Source of the DNA: Methylobacterium dankookense
GTDB taxonomy: Bacteria; Pseudomonadota; Alphaproteobacteria; Rhizobiales; Beijerinckiaceae
NCBI RefSeq assembly: GCF_902141855.1
Contig: NZ_CABFVH010000001.1
Coordinates: forward strand, 369,757 to 433,756
Direction: 5' to 3'
DNA: 64,000 bases
Shown: piece by piece, positions 37,820 through 46,746 of the stretch
How the letters are laid out: each line of letters starts with the position of its first letter
How positions within the stretch are numbered: position 1 is the stretch's first letter
Notes under the pieces: generated by a model
Told to the model about the DNA's origin: nothing
Database searches by the model: none
The model's input: the letters and a program-made list of their open reading frames with translations, nothing else
Translations under genes and position numbers: made by a program

Positions 37820-37848
37820 TTGCCAGAATTATTGTTCCGGCGTTGAAT
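37820..37848 (+). promoter_or_regulatory. possible promoter before the TPP-enzyme gene
   Basis: TTGCCA and TTGAAT with a 17-base spacer lie in an A+T-rich island about 105 bases ahead of the start codon. The -10 match is weak. Confidence 0.28.
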
Positions 37849-37952
37849 TGGAAGCCAAAATATCGGCCCCTCGCAGAAGCGAGCGAGGCCGAATACCGGG
37901 CTTTGCTCCCATTCGATGGGACTGGCCGGGAAACGAGACCAGGGAGGTCGGA

Positions 37953-39653
37953 ATGAAGGTCGAGCTTCAGCCAGGGGAGCGCGCCGGCGAGGTGCGAAGC
38001 GCGGCGGACGTCCTGCTCCGCCAACTCACGGCCTGCGGCATCGACTATTTCTTCGCCAATGGCGGCACGGATTTCCCGCCGATCGCGGAGGCCTTCGCCC
38101 GGGCGGAGACCACCGGCGAGGCCGTGCCGCGGCCGATGGTGATCCCGCACGAGAACCTCGCCGTCGCCATGGCACACGGCGTCTACATGGTCTCCGGCCG
38201 CCCGCAGGCAGTGATGGTGCACGTCAATGTCGGCACGGCGAACGCCGTGAACGCCGTCCTCGACGCCAGCCGGGACGAGACCCCGGTCCTGCTCTTCGCC
38301 GGCCGCTCGCCCTATTCGGAAGCCGGCCGCCACGGGGCCCGCACCCGCTACATCCACTGGGCGCAGGAGATGTTCGACCAGGCGGGCATGCTGCGCGAGG
38401 CGGTGAAGTGGGACTACGAGCTCCACCTGCCCGAGCAGGCGGGCGAGATCGTCACCCGGGCCCATCAGGTGGCGATGTCGGCGCCGCGCGGCCCCGTCTA
38501 CGTCACCCTGCCCCGCGACACGCTGGCCGGCGCCGCCGCCCTGCCGGGCGCACCCGCGGCCCCGGTCCTCGCCCCCGTCCCGGCGCCCTTCCCGGATCCG
38601 GCCGCCGTCGCACGGCTGGCGGGCTGGCTGGCGGAGGCCGAGCGGCCCGTGATCGTCACGGCGAGCGCCGGCCGCAGCGAGGCCGGGTTCCGGGCGCTCG
38701 CGGGCTTCGCCGAGCGCCACGCGGTGCCGGTGGTCTCTTTCCACCAGCGCTTCCTCAACATCGCCACCGACCATCCCTGCTTCGCGGGGTTCGAGCCCGG
38801 CCCCTGGATCCAGGACGCCGACCTCGTCATCGCCCTCGACTGCGACGTGCCCTGGATCCCCTCCATCCAGAACCCGCCGGAGGGCGCGCGCATCGCCCAT
38901 CTCGGGATCGACCCGGCCTATACCCGCTACCCGATGCGCGGCTTCCGGGCGGATCTCTGCCTGCCCGGCGAGGCGGCGATCCTTCTGGACGCTCTGGAGC
39001 GCGCCCTCGGGAGCCCGCTCGATACCGGCCGCCTCGCCGGGCGGCGCGAGGCGATCGCGCGGCGCAGGGCCCCGGTCACCACGCCCTCGGCGCGCGGCAC
39101 GATCACCCCGGACTGGATCAGCGCCTGCGTCGCCGAGGCGGTCGGGCCGGAGGCGATCATTGTCAACGAGTACCCGCTGCGCCTCGACCATTGCCCGCGG
39201 ACGCGAGCCGGCACCTATTTCGGGCTGAGCCCGGCCGGCGGCCTCGGCTGGGGTCTCGGCGCCGCGCTCGGCGCCAAGCTCGCGGCGCCGGACAAGCTCG
39301 TCGTCGCGACGCTGGGCGACGGCGCCTACATCTTCGCAAATCCCACCGCGAGCCACTGGGCGGCGGCCGCGCACGACCTGCCCGTCCTCACGGTGGTCTT
39401 CAACAACGCCCTCTACGGCGCGGTGCGCAACTCGACACTCGCCATGTACCGCGAGGGCTACGCCGCCAAGAATCGCGGACGCATGCTGGCGGATCTCGGG
39501 CCCTCGCCCGATTTCGAGCGGGTGGTGGAGGCGAGCGGCGGCCTCGGCCTGCGCGTTGAGAACGCCGAGGCGCTGCCGGGCGCCCTCGCCGAAGCCGTCG
39601 CGGCGGTGCGCGCCGGCCGGCAGGCCCTCGTCAACGTCGTCTGCGAGTACTGA
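37953..39653 (+). CDS. TPP-dependent 2-oxo acid decarboxylase-like enzyme
   Basis: A 566-residue member of the acetolactate synthase/benzoylformate decarboxylase superfamily. The cofactor glutamate is about residue 67 (VIPHENLAVAMAHG). The C-terminal TPP motif is GDGAYIFANPTASHW...FNN around residues 455-483. Its neighbours are L- and D-2-hydroxy acid dehydrogenases and an aldehyde dehydrogenase, so 2-oxo acid decarboxylation is the likeliest role; carboligation is an alternative. The ATG follows AGGGAGG and gives MKVELQPGER. Confidence 0.88.
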   Translation: MKVELQPGERAGEVRSAADVLLRQLTACGIDYFFANGGTDFPPIAEAFARAETTGEAVPRPMVIPHENLAVAMAHGVYMVSGRPQAVMVHVNVGTANAVNAVLDASRDETPVLLFAGRSPYSEAGRHGARTRYIHWAQEMFDQAGMLREAVKWDYELHLPEQAGEIVTRAHQVAMSAPRGPVYVTLPRDTLAGAAALPGAPAAPVLAPVPAPFPDPAAVARLAGWLAEAERPVIVTASAGRSEAGFRALAGFAERHAVPVVSFHQRFLNIATDHPCFAGFEPGPWIQDADLVIALDCDVPWIPSIQNPPEGARIAHLGIDPAYTRYPMRGFRADLCLPGEAAILLDALERALGSPLDTGRLAGRREAIARRRAPVTTPSARGTITPDWISACVAEAVGPEAIIVNEYPLRLDHCPRTRAGTYFGLSPAGGLGWGLGAALGAKLAAPDKLVVATLGDGAYIFANPTASHWAAAAHDLPVLTVVFNNALYGAVRNSTLAMYREGYAAKNRGRMLADLGPSPDFERVVEASGGLGLRVENAEALPGALAEAVAAVRAGRQALVNVVCEY

Positions 39654-39654
39654 C

Positions 39655-40908
39655 GTGGCGGCGACCACCCCGAGCGTCGCCGAGGCCGTCGCGGGACGCG
39701 GCACGGCGCCCGCCCGCGCCGCCGGCTGGGGCAGCGGCGGCCTCGACGGGCGCGCGGCCCTCTTGCGCCGCCGCTACCCGACGGTCGCCGACCTGATGGC
39801 GCGGGCGCGCCGCCGCACGCCGCGCTTCGCCTACGATTTCGTGGCCGGCGGGGTCGGCGACGACCTCTGCCTCGCCCGCAACCGCGCCGCCCTCGACGCC
39901 ATCGCCATCAGCCCGCGCCTCGGGCTCGACATGTCCCGGGTCGACACCGCGGTTCAGCTGTTCGGGCGGGATTACCGCGCGCCCTTCGGCGTCGCGCCGA
40001 TGGGCCTCGCCGGGCTGCTCTGGCCCGGCGTCGACGAGGCGCTGGCCCGCGCGGCGCAGCGCGCCCGCATCCCTTACGTGCTGTCGACGGTGGCCAACAC
40101 CACGATCGAGCGCGTCGGCGCGCTCGCCCCGGACGTGTTCTGGTACCAGCTCTACGGCGTCCCTGGGAACGACCACGCCGTCTCCTTCGACCTCGTCGCC
40201 CGCGCCGAGCGGGCGGGTGCCCACGCCCTCGTCGTCACCCTGGACGTGCCGGTGCGCTCGAAGCGCACCCGCGACGTGCGCAACGGCCTCGTCGTGCCCT
40301 TCCGCCCGACGCTGCGCACCGCCCTCGACGTCGCCCGCGCGCCGCAATGGGGGCTGGCGATGCTACGCCACGGCCAGCCCCGCTTCGAGAACTTCCTGGC
40401 CTATGCCGGGGCCGGGGCGAGCACCGCGGACCTCGCGAGCTACGTCTTCCAGAAGATGACCGGCCCGATGACCTGGGAGACGGTGGCGCGCCTGCGCGAG
40501 GCGTGGCCGCGCGCCTTCCTGGTCAAGGGCCTGCTGCATCCGGACGACGCCGAGAAGGCCGTGTCGCTCGGCGTCGACGGCATCGTCGTCTCCAACCATG
40601 GCGGCCGTCAGTTCGACGCCGCCCCCGCCTCGATCGACGCGCTGGCCGAGATCGCGGCGCGCGTCGGCGGCCGCACCAGCCTGGTCGTCGACGGCGGCAT
40701 GATGAACGGCCTCGACCTGCTGCGGGCGCTCGGCCGCGGCGCCGACGCCGCCTTCGCGGGCCGCGCCTTCCTGTTCGGCTACGGCGCGCTCGGCGAGGAG
40801 GGCGGCGAGCATGTCGCACGCCTCTTCGAGGAGGAGCTGCGCCTCGCCCTCGCCCAGAGCGGGTCCGCCTCGGTGGCCGAGGCGCGCGGAGCGAGTCCCA
40901 CGACCTGA
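39655..40908 (+). CDS. FMN-dependent L-2-hydroxy acid dehydrogenase/oxidase
   Basis: A 417-residue alpha-hydroxy acid oxidase family protein. FMN and substrate residues are visible in APMGLAGLLWPGVDEAL, TLDVPVRSKRTRDVRNG and VSNHGGRQFDAAPAS, where His315 is the catalytic base and an Arg follows. Relatives include L-lactate and (S)-mandelate dehydrogenases. The GTG start lies two bases after the TPP-enzyme stop, so the two are coupled. The extended N-terminus (about 35 residues) is unstructured-looking. Confidence 0.92.
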   Translation: MAATTPSVAEAVAGRGTAPARAAGWGSGGLDGRAALLRRRYPTVADLMARARRRTPRFAYDFVAGGVGDDLCLARNRAALDAIAISPRLGLDMSRVDTAVQLFGRDYRAPFGVAPMGLAGLLWPGVDEALARAAQRARIPYVLSTVANTTIERVGALAPDVFWYQLYGVPGNDHAVSFDLVARAERAGAHALVVTLDVPVRSKRTRDVRNGLVVPFRPTLRTALDVARAPQWGLAMLRHGQPRFENFLAYAGAGASTADLASYVFQKMTGPMTWETVARLREAWPRAFLVKGLLHPDDAEKAVSLGVDGIVVSNHGGRQFDAAPASIDALAEIAARVGGRTSLVVDGGMMNGLDLLRALGRGADAAFAGRAFLFGYGALGEEGGEHVARLFEEELRLALAQSGSASVAEARGASPTT

Positions 40909-40975
40909 ACGACGCGCGGTCAACGGCACCCGACACGAACGAGGTCGCCGAGCCGCCCCATCCGGAGGAACCACG

Positions 40976-41050
40976 ATGACCACCGTACAGAACCGGCAAC
41001 CGGCGGGCTGGCCCCGACCGGAACGCCCCCTGCTGTCCGTCGGCCGCTGA
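40976..41050 (+). CDS. candidate 24-residue leader peptide
   Basis: An ATG behind a strong GGAGGAACC opens a 24-codon frame, MTTVQNRQPAGWPRPERPLL then SVGR and TGA. The stop is followed at once by GGAGGG, the ribosome-binding site of the symporter gene. It has no membrane segment, so it is not a small symporter subunit. It may be a translational leader. Confidence 0.45.
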   Translation: MTTVQNRQPAGWPRPERPLLSVGR

Positions 41051-41061
41051 GGAGGGTAGCC

Positions 41062-42528
41062 ATGCAGGCGAGTTGGACCGTCCTGTCCCTGACGGGACTC
41101 TACATGGCCGTGCTCGGCGTGATCAGCTTCGCGGCGAAACGCTACGCCGACAGCGCGAAGAGCTTCACCTCCGGGGGCACGACCTTCCCGGCCATCCTCA
41201 TCGGCTTCCTGCTGATGTCCGAGTTCATCGGCACCACGGCGAGCGTCGGCACCGCCCAGGCGGCCTACAGCCACGGCATCTCCGGCGCGTGGAGCCTCGC
41301 GGTCCTCGGCATCGGCTTCGTGCTCTACTCACTGCTGCTGGCGCGCCGCTTCAAGGCGCTGGGCGAGAACACCATCTCCGGCGCCCTCTCCCGAATCTAC
41401 GGGACGAAGGTCAAGGTCGCGACGTCGGTGATCATGATCTTCGCGATCCAGATCGTGGCGATCTCGGTCTACACCAGCGGCGGCGCCGTCCTGTCGAGCG
41501 TCCTCGGCATCGACCGCACCGTCGCCATCGTCCTCACCGGCGTCGTCGCGGTGCTCTACGTGACGGTCGGCGGAATGCGCTCGGTGATCTACACCAACGT
41601 GCTGCACGCGCTGGTGAAGTATCTCGGCATCGTCATCGCCTTCGTCTTCGCCCTGAACCAGGTCGGCGGCATGGGGGAGTTGCAGGCGCGCCTGCCGGAG
41701 AAGATGTTCGAGGCGACCACCGTCGGCTGGCCGCAGATCATCGCCTGGTTCATCGCGGCGACGGGTGCGATCTTCTCGACCCAGTACGTGATCCAGGCGA
41801 TTAGCACGGTGAGCGACGGCGACAAGGCGCAGCGGGCGAGCCTCTACTCGGCCGTGCTGCTGATCGGCTTCAGCCTGTTCGCCGCCGGTATCGGCCTGTG
41901 CGCCGCCGTGCTCTCGCCGAAGATCCCGCCGCTGCAGGCCTTCCCGAGCATCATCGCGCGGATGGACACCGTGACCGCCGCCTTCGTGGTGGCGGGGCTC
42001 GCCGGCTCGCTGTTCGGCACGATCTCGGCGGTCAGCATCGGCACCGCGACGCTCCTGTTCAAGGACTTCTACCAGCCGATCTTCAAGGATCGCGGCGACG
42101 GCCGACGCTCGCTCCTGTTCGTGCGCGTCGCGACGGTGGTCGTCGGCCTGATCCCCCTGCCCTTCGCGATCCTGGCGCCCGACGTGCTGAAGGTGACCTT
42201 CCTCGCCAAGGCCCTGCGCGCGACGCTCGCCGTGCTGGTGCTGCTCCTGTTCTACGCGCCCTGGTTCGGCACGCGGCTCGGCGCGCTCATCAGCATCCTC
42301 GGCTCGCTGGTGCTGACGATCGGCTGGTTCCTGCTCGGCGATCCCTTCGGCATCGACAACACCTACATCGCGGTGGCCATCCCGATCGTGGTGATGACCG
42401 TCACGCACCTGCTGCGCGGGTTCACCGGCGAGGACCGGCCCGGCCATCTGCCCGAGGCGGTGACCGGCGAGGAGAATGCGGCGGGCAGCGCACTTCCCCT
42501 GCACTCGACGCCATCGCGGGCGGGGTGA
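41062..42528 (+). CDS. sodium:solute symporter family protein
   Basis: A 488-residue SSS-family transporter with about 13 membrane helices. The opening LTGLYMAVLGVISFAAKRYA and the G-rich loop SEFIGTTASVGTAQAAYSHG belong to this family, as does the TVGGMRSVIYTNVLHALVKY segment. It likely imports a carboxylic acid driven by Na+, supplying the neighbouring hydroxy acid dehydrogenases. GGAGGG precedes the ATG. It ends four bases before the FAD dehydrogenase gene. Confidence 0.93.
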   Translation: MQASWTVLSLTGLYMAVLGVISFAAKRYADSAKSFTSGGTTFPAILIGFLLMSEFIGTTASVGTAQAAYSHGISGAWSLAVLGIGFVLYSLLLARRFKALGENTISGALSRIYGTKVKVATSVIMIFAIQIVAISVYTSGGAVLSSVLGIDRTVAIVLTGVVAVLYVTVGGMRSVIYTNVLHALVKYLGIVIAFVFALNQVGGMGELQARLPEKMFEATTVGWPQIIAWFIAATGAIFSTQYVIQAISTVSDGDKAQRASLYSAVLLIGFSLFAAGIGLCAAVLSPKIPPLQAFPSIIARMDTVTAAFVVAGLAGSLFGTISAVSIGTATLLFKDFYQPIFKDRGDGRRSLLFVRVATVVVGLIPLPFAILAPDVLKVTFLAKALRATLAVLVLLLFYAPWFGTRLGALISILGSLVLTIGWFLLGDPFGIDNTYIAVAIPIVVMTVTHLLRGFTGEDRPGHLPEAVTGEENAAGSALPLHSTPSRAG

Positions 42529-42532
42529 AGCG

Positions 42533-43966
42533 ATGTCCGGCATGGGCACGGGAGCGGAGCTGCCGGCGCAGCTCCGCGACAGGCTCGGCGCGATCCTCGG
42601 CGCGCGGGGCGTCGTGGAGGAAGCGGGCTCGCGCTACGGCGAGTCCTGGGGCGGGGCCTTCGCGGCGCCGCCGAGCCTCGTGGTCCGGCCCGCCTCGACG
42701 GCGGAGGTGGCGGCGACCGTCGCCGCCTGCGCGGAGGCCGGCGTCGCCATGGTCCCGCAGGGCGGCAATACCGGCCTCGCGGGCGGCGCACAGCCGACGC
42801 GGCCGGGCTGCGTGATCGTCTCGCTGGAGCGGATGCGGGCCTTGCGCGCGCTCGATCCGGTCAACGACACCATTGCGGTCGAAGCCGGGATGACGCTGGC
42901 CGAGGTGCAGGCGCGGGCGGCGGAGGTCGATCGGCTCTTCCCCTTGAGCCTCGCCTCGGAGGGCTCCTGCCAGATCGGCGGCAACCTCTCGACCAATGCG
43001 GGCGGCACGCAGTGCCTGCGCTACGGCAATGCCCGCGCCATGGCCCTCGGCCTGGAGGTCGTGCTGCCGGACGGGCAGGTCTGGGATGGCCTGCGCGGCC
43101 TGCGCAAGGACGCCGCAGGCTACGACCTCAAGCAGGTCTTCATCGGCGCGGAGGGGACGCTCGGCATCATCACCGCGGCGGTGCTGCGCCTGCTGCCGCG
43201 CCCCCGCGACACGGCGACCGCCTTCGCGGCCGTGCCGGATCCGGACTCGGCGCTCCGCCTGCTCGACCGGGCGCGCCACCATCTCGGCGAGAGCCTGACA
43301 GGCTTCGAGCTGATGCGGCGCGAATGCCTCGACTGGGTGCTGGTCGCCCTGCCCGGCACCGCCTCGCCCTTCGCCGAGCGCCATCCCTGGTACGTCCTGA
43401 TCGAGGCGACCGGCCAGGGCGCGCCGGGCACCCTCGCGGCCCCGATGGAGGATCTCCTGGCGGCGGCGCACGAAGAGGAGATCGTCTCGGATGCGACGCT
43501 GGCCGCCTCGGGGGCGCAGCGTCAGCGCCTCTGGGCCTTGCGCGAGGGTCAGGCCGAGGCGCAGAAGGCGGCGGGGTTCGGGATCAAGCACGACGTCTCG
43601 GTACCGGTCTCGGCCGTGCCGGCCTTCCTGGCCCGCGCCGACGCGGCCCTGGCGGCGGCCCTGCCCGGCATCCGGCCCTTCGCCTTCGGCCATCTCGGGG
43701 ATGGCAACATCCACTACAACCCGCTCGGGCCGGCGGGCGCGAGCGCCGCCGAGGTGGCGGCTCTGCGCCCCGGTGCGAACCGCATCGTGCACGACATCGT
43801 GGCGGACCTGGGCGGCTCGATCAGCGCCGAGCACGGCCTCGGCCAGCTCCGCACGGAGGAGGTCCGGCGCTACAAGTCGCCGGTCGAGCAGGCGATGATG
43901 GCGGCGCTCAAGCGGAGCTTCGACCCAAAGGGGTTGATGAATCCCGGCACGATCGTCCCGGCCTGA
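42533..43966 (+). CDS. FAD-linked D-2-hydroxy acid dehydrogenase
   Basis: A 477-residue PCMH-type flavoprotein of the D-lactate/D-2-hydroxyglutarate/glycolate dehydrogenase group. The FAD-binding domain shows VPQGGNTGLAGGAQP and IGGNLSTNAGGTQCLRYGN; the C-terminal domain shows FGHLGDGNIHYN and EHGLGQLR histidine motifs. It should oxidise the D-enantiomer to the same 2-oxo acid made by the FMN enzyme. It is downstream of and probably coupled to the symporter gene. Confidence 0.92.
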   Translation: MSGMGTGAELPAQLRDRLGAILGARGVVEEAGSRYGESWGGAFAAPPSLVVRPASTAEVAATVAACAEAGVAMVPQGGNTGLAGGAQPTRPGCVIVSLERMRALRALDPVNDTIAVEAGMTLAEVQARAAEVDRLFPLSLASEGSCQIGGNLSTNAGGTQCLRYGNARAMALGLEVVLPDGQVWDGLRGLRKDAAGYDLKQVFIGAEGTLGIITAAVLRLLPRPRDTATAFAAVPDPDSALRLLDRARHHLGESLTGFELMRRECLDWVLVALPGTASPFAERHPWYVLIEATGQGAPGTLAAPMEDLLAAAHEEEIVSDATLAASGAQRQRLWALREGQAEAQKAAGFGIKHDVSVPVSAVPAFLARADAALAAALPGIRPFAFGHLGDGNIHYNPLGPAGASAAEVAALRPGANRIVHDIVADLGGSISAEHGLGQLRTEEVRRYKSPVEQAMMAALKRSFDPKGLMNPGTIVPA

Positions 43967-43970
43967 GCGC

Positions 43971-44450
43971 TCACGCCCCGGCGAACCCGTCCAGAAGCAC
44001 GCGCAGAGGCTCCTGCGGAAAGGGCTGCCCGAGCAGCCCGGCATAATGGCCGAGATGGTCCTGCGCGGCCCGCCCCCGGTCGAGGGCCGGGCCCGGTTCC
44101 GGCGCGCCTGCGAACAGCGCCTCCTGCACGAGGCGCTCAGCCTCGAGTTCGACCGCCTTGATCCGCCCGCGATAGGCCTCGGATCCGAGGCGCGCGAGCG
44201 GCTCGGCCTTCAGCGCCCGCCGGACGGCGCGGAGCGGCTCGACCACGGCCCCGCGCCAGGGCGCGATGCCCGCATCCGCCGCCCGGACCGCCGTGGCGTC
44301 CAGGGATCGGTCGGTCGCCGCGCACCAGAGCAGGTAGAGCACGAGGTTGACGTCGGCCCCCGCCTCGTCCTGCAGGACGAGGCAGGCGGGCGCGATGCCC
44401 GGCCGGCGGTAGAGGTCGAGGGAGAAGTCCCAGAACGGGTTGTCGGACAT
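43971..44450 (-). CDS. TIGR02444 family protein
   Basis: A 159-residue protein that begins MSDNPFWDFSLDLYRRPGIA and continues CLVLQDEAGADVNLVLYLLW, the recognisable signature of TIGR02444 (DUF2390), function unknown. It is all-helical in appearance, with no signal peptide. It lies nine bases beyond the MFS transporter gene and convergent with the D-2-hydroxy acid dehydrogenase gene, so it may be a passenger at the end of the furoate operon. Confidence 0.88.
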   Translation of the reverse strand: MSDNPFWDFSLDLYRRPGIAPACLVLQDEAGADVNLVLYLLWCAATDRSLDATAVRAADAGIAPWRGAVVEPLRAVRRALKAEPLARLGSEAYRGRIKAVELEAERLVQEALFAGAPEPGPALDRGRAAQDHLGHYAGLLGQPFPQEPLRVLLDGFAGA

Positions 44451-44459
44451 CGCGCCCCC

Positions 44460-45806
44460 TCAGCCGCGGTCGAGGTTGCCCCGCGTCTCCGGCATCAGGA
44501 AGGCCCCGACCAGATAGACCAGCGTCACCACCGTCGAGAAGATCGCCAGAACCATCGTGATCTGCCCGGGGCCGTCGGCGGTAAGCGAGACCAGGGTCGG
44601 CAGCATGCCGCCGAGCGCGAAACCGATATTCCAGCTCAAGCCCGTACCGGTGGCGCGCAAGGCCGTGGGGAAGGTCTCGTTGAGGAAGATCAGCAGCGGG
44701 CCGTAGCTCGCATTCGCGACGAAGGCGAGGAGGAGCGCGCAGATCGCGATCGTCACCGTATCCGTGGCCTGCCCCAGCGCCAGGAACAGGACGGGGAAGG
44801 CGACGAGCCGCACGGCGCCCATCAGCAGGAAGCAGCGCCGCCGCCCGATATGCTGGCTCAATTCGCCCATGCCGCAGGAGCCGACGGCCGCGGCGATGCT
44901 CGCGCCGATCAGCAGCAGGGAGGCGGTGGCGTTCGGCAGGCCGTTCACGAGCTTCAGGACGGTCGGGAGATAGCCGGTGGTCAGGTAATAGGCCGCGCCG
45001 CCGCCGAAGGAGAGCAGCACCGCAAGGACGAAGCTGCGGGCGTGCTCGGCCGAGAACAGGGCGCGCACCGGCGAGGCCACCACCGGACTTTCGCCGCGCC
45101 GGGCCGCCTTCTCCGCCTGGAGCTGGCGGAAGATCGGCGATTCCTCGAGGTTGCGGAACAGGATGAGCCCGACCACCGAGGTGAGGAGGCCGGAGAAGAA
45201 CATCACCCGCCAGCCCCAGGCGGCGAAGGCCTCGCCCGGCGCAAGCAGCGAGACGATGGAGAAGACGAGGGAGGCGAGCAGGCCGCCGATCGCCGCGCCG
45301 CCGCCGCCGACCGAGCCCGACATCAGGCCGCGCCAGCGCTCGGGCACGGATTCGGTGCCGATCGTGTGCGAGGCGGCCACTACGCCGCCGACGAAGATGC
45401 CCTGGATCAGCCGGAAGGCCAGGAAGATCGCGGTTGCGAGCCAGCCGATCTGGCCGACGGTGGGCAGGAGGCCGAAGGCCGCCGTCGAAAGGCCGACGCC
45501 CATCACCGCCACCATCAGGGCGCGCCGCCGCCCGAAACGGTCGGCATAGGTCCCGAACAGGGCCGAGCCCAGCGGCCGGATCAGCAGCGTCACCGCGAAG
45601 GAGGCGTAGGCGCCGGCGAGCGACAGCATCGGCTTGTCGGCCGGGAAGAACAGCGCGCCGACGACGGGCGCCACGTAGAGCAGGATGAACAGGTCGAACA
45701 GGTCGAGCCCCCAGCCGAACAGCGAGGCCATCGCGGCCGTCGCGGTCTGTCGGGTGGTGGGCTTCGGCAGGGCCGCCGGGGCGGCCATCGTCGTGGTGGC
45801 GTCCAT
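44460..45806 (-). CDS. MFS transporter, metabolite:H+ symporter type
   Basis: A 448-residue, 12-helix major facilitator. The loop 2-3 motif GTYADRFGRRRAL and the proximal DLFDLFILLYVAP in helix 1 are typical of the aromatic/organic acid:H+ symporter group. Sitting directly after the five furoate-type genes, it probably brings in furoate or a related acid (comparable to hmfT). An AAGGAGAGG ribosome-binding site supports the ATG used. Confidence 0.92.
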   Translation of the reverse strand: MDATTTMAAPAALPKPTTRQTATAAMASLFGWGLDLFDLFILLYVAPVVGALFFPADKPMLSLAGAYASFAVTLLIRPLGSALFGTYADRFGRRRALMVAVMGVGLSTAAFGLLPTVGQIGWLATAIFLAFRLIQGIFVGGVVAASHTIGTESVPERWRGLMSGSVGGGGAAIGGLLASLVFSIVSLLAPGEAFAAWGWRVMFFSGLLTSVVGLILFRNLEESPIFRQLQAEKAARRGESPVVASPVRALFSAEHARSFVLAVLLSFGGGAAYYLTTGYLPTVLKLVNGLPNATASLLLIGASIAAAVGSCGMGELSQHIGRRRCFLLMGAVRLVAFPVLFLALGQATDTVTIAICALLLAFVANASYGPLLIFLNETFPTALRATGTGLSWNIGFALGGMLPTLVSLTADGPGQITMVLAIFSTVVTLVYLVGAFLMPETRGNLDRG

Positions 45807-45905
45807 GGATCCTCTCCTTCGGGCCCGGGCGGCCCCGGCCTCAGAGCCGCCCGCCGGTCTTGCAGCCGGCGTGGCGGTCGCTCGCATCGATGGAATGAGA
45901 GGGCG

Positions 45906-46697
45906 CTAGCTGCCCCGGAACGTCGGCTGGCGCTTCTCGTGGAAGGCCTCGACGCCCTCGCGGAAATCGTCCGACTGGCGCAGGCGGCTGTAGCAATGGC
46001 CCTCGAGCTCGATGGCGATCGCCAGCGTCGAATCCTCGGTGTCGTTGAGGAGCTTCTTGGCGGTGCGCTGGGCGATCGGCGAGAAGGCGCGCAGCTCGTC
46101 GACCAGCGCGTCGACCGCCTTCTCGAGGTCGGCATCGGCCACGCATTCGGTGGCGATGCCCCAGTCGAGCGCCTGCCGGCCCGGGATGCGCTTCGAGCGC
46201 ATCACGATGTCCTTGGTGCGGGTGATGCCGACGATCTTCTGGAGCCTGGCCGAGCCGCCGGAGCCCGGGATCTGGCCGAGCTTCTGCTCGGGCAGCGCGT
46301 AGCGGCAGGTCTCGGAGACGATGCGGAAGTCGCAGGCGAGCGAGATCTCGAAGCCGACGCCGAAGGTGTAGCCGCGGTTGGCCGCGATCACCGGCTTGGC
46401 GCAGCGCGCGGGCGCGGCGATGTTCCAGGCGAGCTTCGAGACATGCTCCGGCGACGCATCGAGGAAGCCCTTGATGTAGCCGCCGGACGAGAAGTGCTCG
46501 CCCTCGGCGCGCAGGACGATCACCCGCACCCGCGAATCTTCGTCCAGCGCCTCGAATACTTTCCGGATCTCGTCGCGCTGGGGCATCGAGATCACGTTCA
46601 TCGGTGGGCGGCTCAGGATCACGTCCGCACGCTCGCGAGCGGGATCGATCTCGACGCGGAATCCGTCGAGGTTGGTCAGGCGGGGGTCGTCCGTCAT
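45906..46697 (-). CDS. hmfE: 2-oxoglutaroyl-CoA hydrolase-like (crotonase fold)
   Basis: A 263-residue enoyl-CoA hydratase-fold protein. Oxyanion-hole segments are EHFSSGGYIKGF and RGYTFGVGFEISLACDF; the ALPEQKLGQIPGSGGSARLQ segment holds the catalytic-loop acid. In the furoate pathway HmfE releases 2-oxoglutarate from its CoA ester. The assignment rests on family and on position: fifth in an A-B-C-D-E order with a molybdenum hydroxylase and a CoA ligase. Another crotonase activity is possible in isolation. Confidence 0.84.
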   Translation of the reverse strand: MTDDPRLTNLDGFRVEIDPARERADVILSRPPMNVISMPQRDEIRKVFEALDEDSRVRVIVLRAEGEHFSSGGYIKGFLDASPEHVSKLAWNIAAPARCAKPVIAANRGYTFGVGFEISLACDFRIVSETCRYALPEQKLGQIPGSGGSARLQKIVGITRTKDIVMRSKRIPGRQALDWGIATECVADADLEKAVDALVDELRAFSPIAQRTAKKLLNDTEDSTLAIAIELEGHCYSRLRQSDDFREGVEAFHEKRQPTFRGS

Positions 46698-46746
46698 CGG
46701 GTCACTCTCATTCGTTCGGGGTTTGGAGGAAGTGTCTGCCGGGGGC

